Part shown: piece by piece, positions 61,639 to 64,000 of the stretch
Layout of the letters: every line of letters begins with the position of its first letter
Position numbering within the stretch: position 1 is the stretch's first letter
From: Carettochelys insculpta
Lineage: Eukaryota > Chordata > Testudines > Carettochelyidae
Direction: 5' to 3'
NCBI RefSeq assembly: GCF_033958435.1
Contig: NC_134138.1
Location: forward strand, 2,740,001-2,804,000
DNA: 64,000 nucleotides
Notes under the pieces: model-generated
Database searches by the model: none
What the model was told of the DNA's origin: nothing
The model's input: the letters and a program-made list of their open reading frames with translations, nothing else
Made by a program: the position numbers and the translations under genes

Positions 61639-62036
61639 TGTAACGGGGTCCAGGAGTCCCCAAGCTCTGCACCCCGTCTGCAGGCAGCAGTGACTCTCAT
61701 TCAGCAGGAGAACAGCGGGTTTATTCGCCGACAGGACACAGCATCGTACAGAGGAGTCAGTACAGCTGGCAGAGACAGCCAGTCCCATCCATGCTGGGGA
61801 GAGGAGGCCTCGAGGGCCCCCCGGAGCCGGAGCCTTGCCCCCTCCTCTGTTTCTCTGTATCCCAGCCCAGACTCACTGCTTCCCAACTCCCAGTTCCACT
61901 TCAAACCCCTCAGGCTCCACCTCCCCCTTTGTCTGCAGCCCAGAGGTGTCACCTGGTCGACTTGGTTACCCCCAGCAGGCGCCCCATGCCCTCTGTGGGT
62001 CTTCCCCTGCTCACACATATCCCCAACTACATCACA
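61639..62036 (-). mobile_element. Retroviral solo LTR, 398 bp, antisense, inside CR1
   Basis: The insert starts tgtaacgg and ends catcaca, is flanked by the 5-bp repeat actac, and interrupts the CR1 3' UTR at a point where the CR1 sequence resumes without loss. The minus strand has an AATAAA (complement of 'tttatt' near 61721). No viral coding sequence is present. Confidence 0.85.
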
Positions 62037-62231
62037 ACTACTTCCCCAGGAGGGTGGTGAAGCACTGGAATGCGTTGCCTAGAGAGGTGGTGGATTCTCC
62101 ATCCCTAGAGGTTGTTAAATCCTGGCTTGACCAAGCCCTGCCTGGGATGATTTAGTTGGGGTTGATCCTGCTTTAGGCAGAGGGCTGGACTTGATGACCT
62201 CCTGAGGTCTCTTCCTGCCCTGGGATTCTAT
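62037..62231 (+). mobile_element. CR1 LINE 3' end (continuation)
   Basis: 'aggagggtggtgaagcactg', 'ccctagaggttgttaaatcc', 'ggatgatttagttggggttg' and 'cctgggattctat' are the CR1 3' UTR and terminus. It continues the copy at 58434-61638. Confidence 0.9.
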
Positions 62232-62591
62232 TCTTCTTCTTTGAGTGGTCCCCATGGGTGCTCCACATTAGGTGTTGGGCTCGCCCCGGCGCTGAGATCG
62301 GAGATGTCCAGCTGTATCTCGTCGGGTCGCGCATGCGCCGATGCGTGTCGGCCCTTCACGCCCTTTTGGTCACATGCGCAATCCGGTCCATGCCAGTTCC
62401 TCTCAACCGCCAATGGCTGCAGACAGAATCTGCTTCGGCTCCAACAGCTAAGACAGAAATTCGTTCTTTAATATAGTTATTGTTTTTTTCTCTCGTTCTA
62501 TAAGACTGTTAAAGTTCTCTTGTATATAGTTTTTAAAAAAAAAAGGAGGAGGAAAAGGTGGAAGACAGGCCCACTGTCTCAGACTGTGAAC

Positions 62592-62607
62592 CTTATCAGT
62601 TTTAGTA
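62592..62607. repeat. Target-site duplication, left (16 bp, one mismatch)
   Basis: cttatcagttttagta here matches cttatctgttttagta at 63380-63395. Confidence 0.75.
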
Positions 62608-63379
62608 ACAGAGAGGAAGCCGGGCTAGTCTATACACTATCAAAACAAAAAGCAGTCAAGTAGCACTTTAAAGACTAGCAAAATAGTTCATTAGGTGAGC
62701 TTTCGTGGGACAGACCCACTTCTTCAGACCATAGCCAGACCAGAACAGACTCAATATTTAAGGCACAGAGAACCAAAAACAGTAAGCAAGGAGGACAAAT
62801 CAGAAAAAGATAATCAAGGTGAGCAAATCAGAGAGTGGAGGGGTGGGGGGGAAGATCAAGAATTAGATTGAGTCAAGTATGCAGACGAGCCCCTATAGTG
62901 ACTCAAAGTTCCCATCACGATTTAAACCATGTGTTAATGTGCCGAATTTGAATATAAATGTCAGTTCGTCCACTTCTCTTTCTAAAAAGGAGCGATAATG
63001 TCTCTTCAGACAATGTGTGTTACTGAAGAGACATTATCGCTCCTTTTTAGAAAGAGAAGTGGACGAACTGACATTTATATTCAAATTCGGCACATTAACA
63101 CATGGTTTAAATCGTGATGGGAACTTTGAGTCACTATAGGGGCTCGTCTGCATACTTGACTCAATCTAATTCTTGATCTTCCCCCCCACCCCTCCACTCT
63201 CTGATTTGCTCACCTTGATTATCTTTTTCTGATTTGTCCTCCTTGCTTACTGTTTTTGGTTCTCTGTGCCTTAAATATTGAGTCTGTTCTGGTCTGGCTA
63301 TGGTCTGAAGAAGTGGGTCTGTCCCACGAAAGCTCACCTAATAAACTATTTTGCTAGTCTTTGAAGTGCTACTTGACTG
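62608..63379 (-). mobile_element. 772-bp PLE-like element forming a 360-bp near-perfect palindrome
   Basis: Arms 62650-63009 and 63023-63382 are reverse complements over 360 bp with about two mismatches seen, around a 13-bp spacer. The left side extends into the family terminus (complement of 'tagcccggcttcctctctgt'). The element reads on the minus strand from the left arm. In the right arm (plus sense) a short frame near 63048-63138 ends EVDELTFIFKFGTLTHGLNR then DGNFESL and stop, the same C-terminal pattern as at 721-838. Flanking 16-bp duplications support retrotransposition with an inverted 5' part. Near identity of the arms implies recent insertion. Confidence 0.85.
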
Positions 63380-63395
63380 CTTATCTGTTTTAGTA
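63380..63395. repeat. Target-site duplication, right
   Basis: One mismatch from 62592-62607. The first three bases also extend the palindrome arm. Confidence 0.75.
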
Positions 63396-63503
63396 GCTGT
63401 TAGTAGCTGTTAAGTGCCTCATTTAACATTAGAAGTAGTTAAGTAATTTGAGAAGAGATGTCTTCCCTGGGGGTTTTAGAAATATGAATCATGCCCTGAA
63501 GCT

Positions 63504-64000
63504 ATGCCTGCCTCTGATGGCCACAGCAAATGTATTCGCTGTTTGGGAGAGGCCCGTGTCCCTCAAAAATGTCCTCATTGCTCCAAACTAACGGCCAGAG
63601 CGAGAAAGGGCAGGGAGATGAGGCTAAAAATGATCTTGTTTGACAAGGCCCTCCAGCCTGAGCCGTCGGAGACGCCCCAAGGGAGAGGGTCTTCAGAGCC
63701 GCATAAGAGGAAGGCAGCCTCTTTGACCTCCTCAACGCATCAGAAACAGAAGGTATCCCTTACCCGATCCTTGCCAGTGGTACCTGTGAGCAGGACGAGT
63801 GAGGCACAGGGCCATGAAGCGTTGGCTGTCCAAAGCAGCAAGAAGGCCGCAGAACATAAAACAGTGCCTGGGGCTCCGACCAGTAAACAGCCAGCACCGA
63901 GAACCCTGCAGACACCGACATGGCAGGCACTGGAAGCTACAGCACCGAGAGCACCGGAACCAGAGACCTCGGCACAGGGCCCGATGGTGCCAGAGATTGC
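63504..64000 (+). CDS. DIRS-like ORF1 (Gag-like) N-terminus, partial
   Basis: The ORF opens with ATG at 63504 and stays open to the window end (165 codons plus). It starts MPASDGHSKCIRCLGEARVP and continues QKCPHCSKLTARARKG, giving four cysteines in a C..C...C..C arrangement. A basic stretch and a proline/threonine/alanine-rich region with TAPRAPEPE follow. An in-frame stop lies 27 bases upstream, so the true start is within the short window 63480-63504. The arrangement resembles ORF1 of vertebrate DIRS-like elements. It may be a Gag-type RNA-binding protein; the rest lies outside the window. Confidence 0.6.
   Translation, partial: MPASDGHSKCIRCLGEARVPQKCPHCSKLTARARKGREMRLKMILFDKALQPEPSETPQGRGSSEPHKRKAASLTSSTHQKQKVSLTRSLPVVPVSRTSEAQGHEALAVQSSKKAAEHKTVPGAPTSKQPAPRTLQTPTWQALEATAPRAPEPETSAQGPMVPEI

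Larger units (their letters stand above)
62232..64000 (+). mobile_element. DIRS-like retroelement, 5' part, runs off the window
   Basis: A new element begins immediately after the CR1 terminus with 'ttcttctttgagtggtcccc' and 'atgggtgctccac', a start typical of DIRS-like repeats in turtles as far as I recall. A leader follows and is split by the palindromic insertion at 62608-63379. ORF1 then opens at 63504. The class rests on the ORF1 zinc-knuckle-like pattern and leader resemblance. Tyrosine recombinase and RT would lie beyond the window. Confidence 0.55.

Overview
The window is nuclear DNA of an amniote, most likely a turtle. The evidence is two vertebrate genes with long GC-rich introns, CR1 LINEs with ORF1-esterase relics, RTE and MIR-type fragments, Penelope-like (PLE-like) snapback repeats, a DIRS-like element and retroviral solo LTRs. 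High GC, CpG-island promoters and very long G-rich minisatellites suggest a small, gene-dense chromosome. The species call is inference. No organelle, bacterial or CRISPR features are present.

Layout. 1-1500: downstream flank of DGAT1, with a CR1 3' remnant and a PLE-like 3' end. 1505-22560: DGAT1 on the minus strand, reconstructed as 17 coding exons giving a 476-residue protein with all phases consistent. 22560-34395: intergenic DNA filled with CR1, PLE-like, possible LTR and unclassified repeats. 34395-56750: a TBC1D20-type gene on the plus strand, reconstructed as 8 coding exons giving 400 residues. Its introns and 3' UTR carry three large minisatellites and nested transposons. 56750-64000: intergenic DNA, then a long dead CR1 interrupted by a solo LTR, then a DIRS-like element whose leader is interrupted by a near-perfect 360-bp palindrome and whose first ORF runs off the window.

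The two genes are divergent, with start codons about 12.3 kb apart. Both promoters carry the ACTACA..TCCC element typical of ZNF143/THAP11 promoters. Both products are ER membrane proteins: DGAT1 makes triacylglycerol, and TBC1D20 is a Rab GAP linked to ER-Golgi traffic and lipid-droplet biology. Functional coupling of the two is only inference.

Exon boundaries were placed by hand from family knowledge, AG/GT sites and phase arithmetic. UTR ends, repeat boundaries and repeat class names are less certain. All very long ORFs other than the exons fall in minisatellites or GC-rich introns and are treated as spurious.
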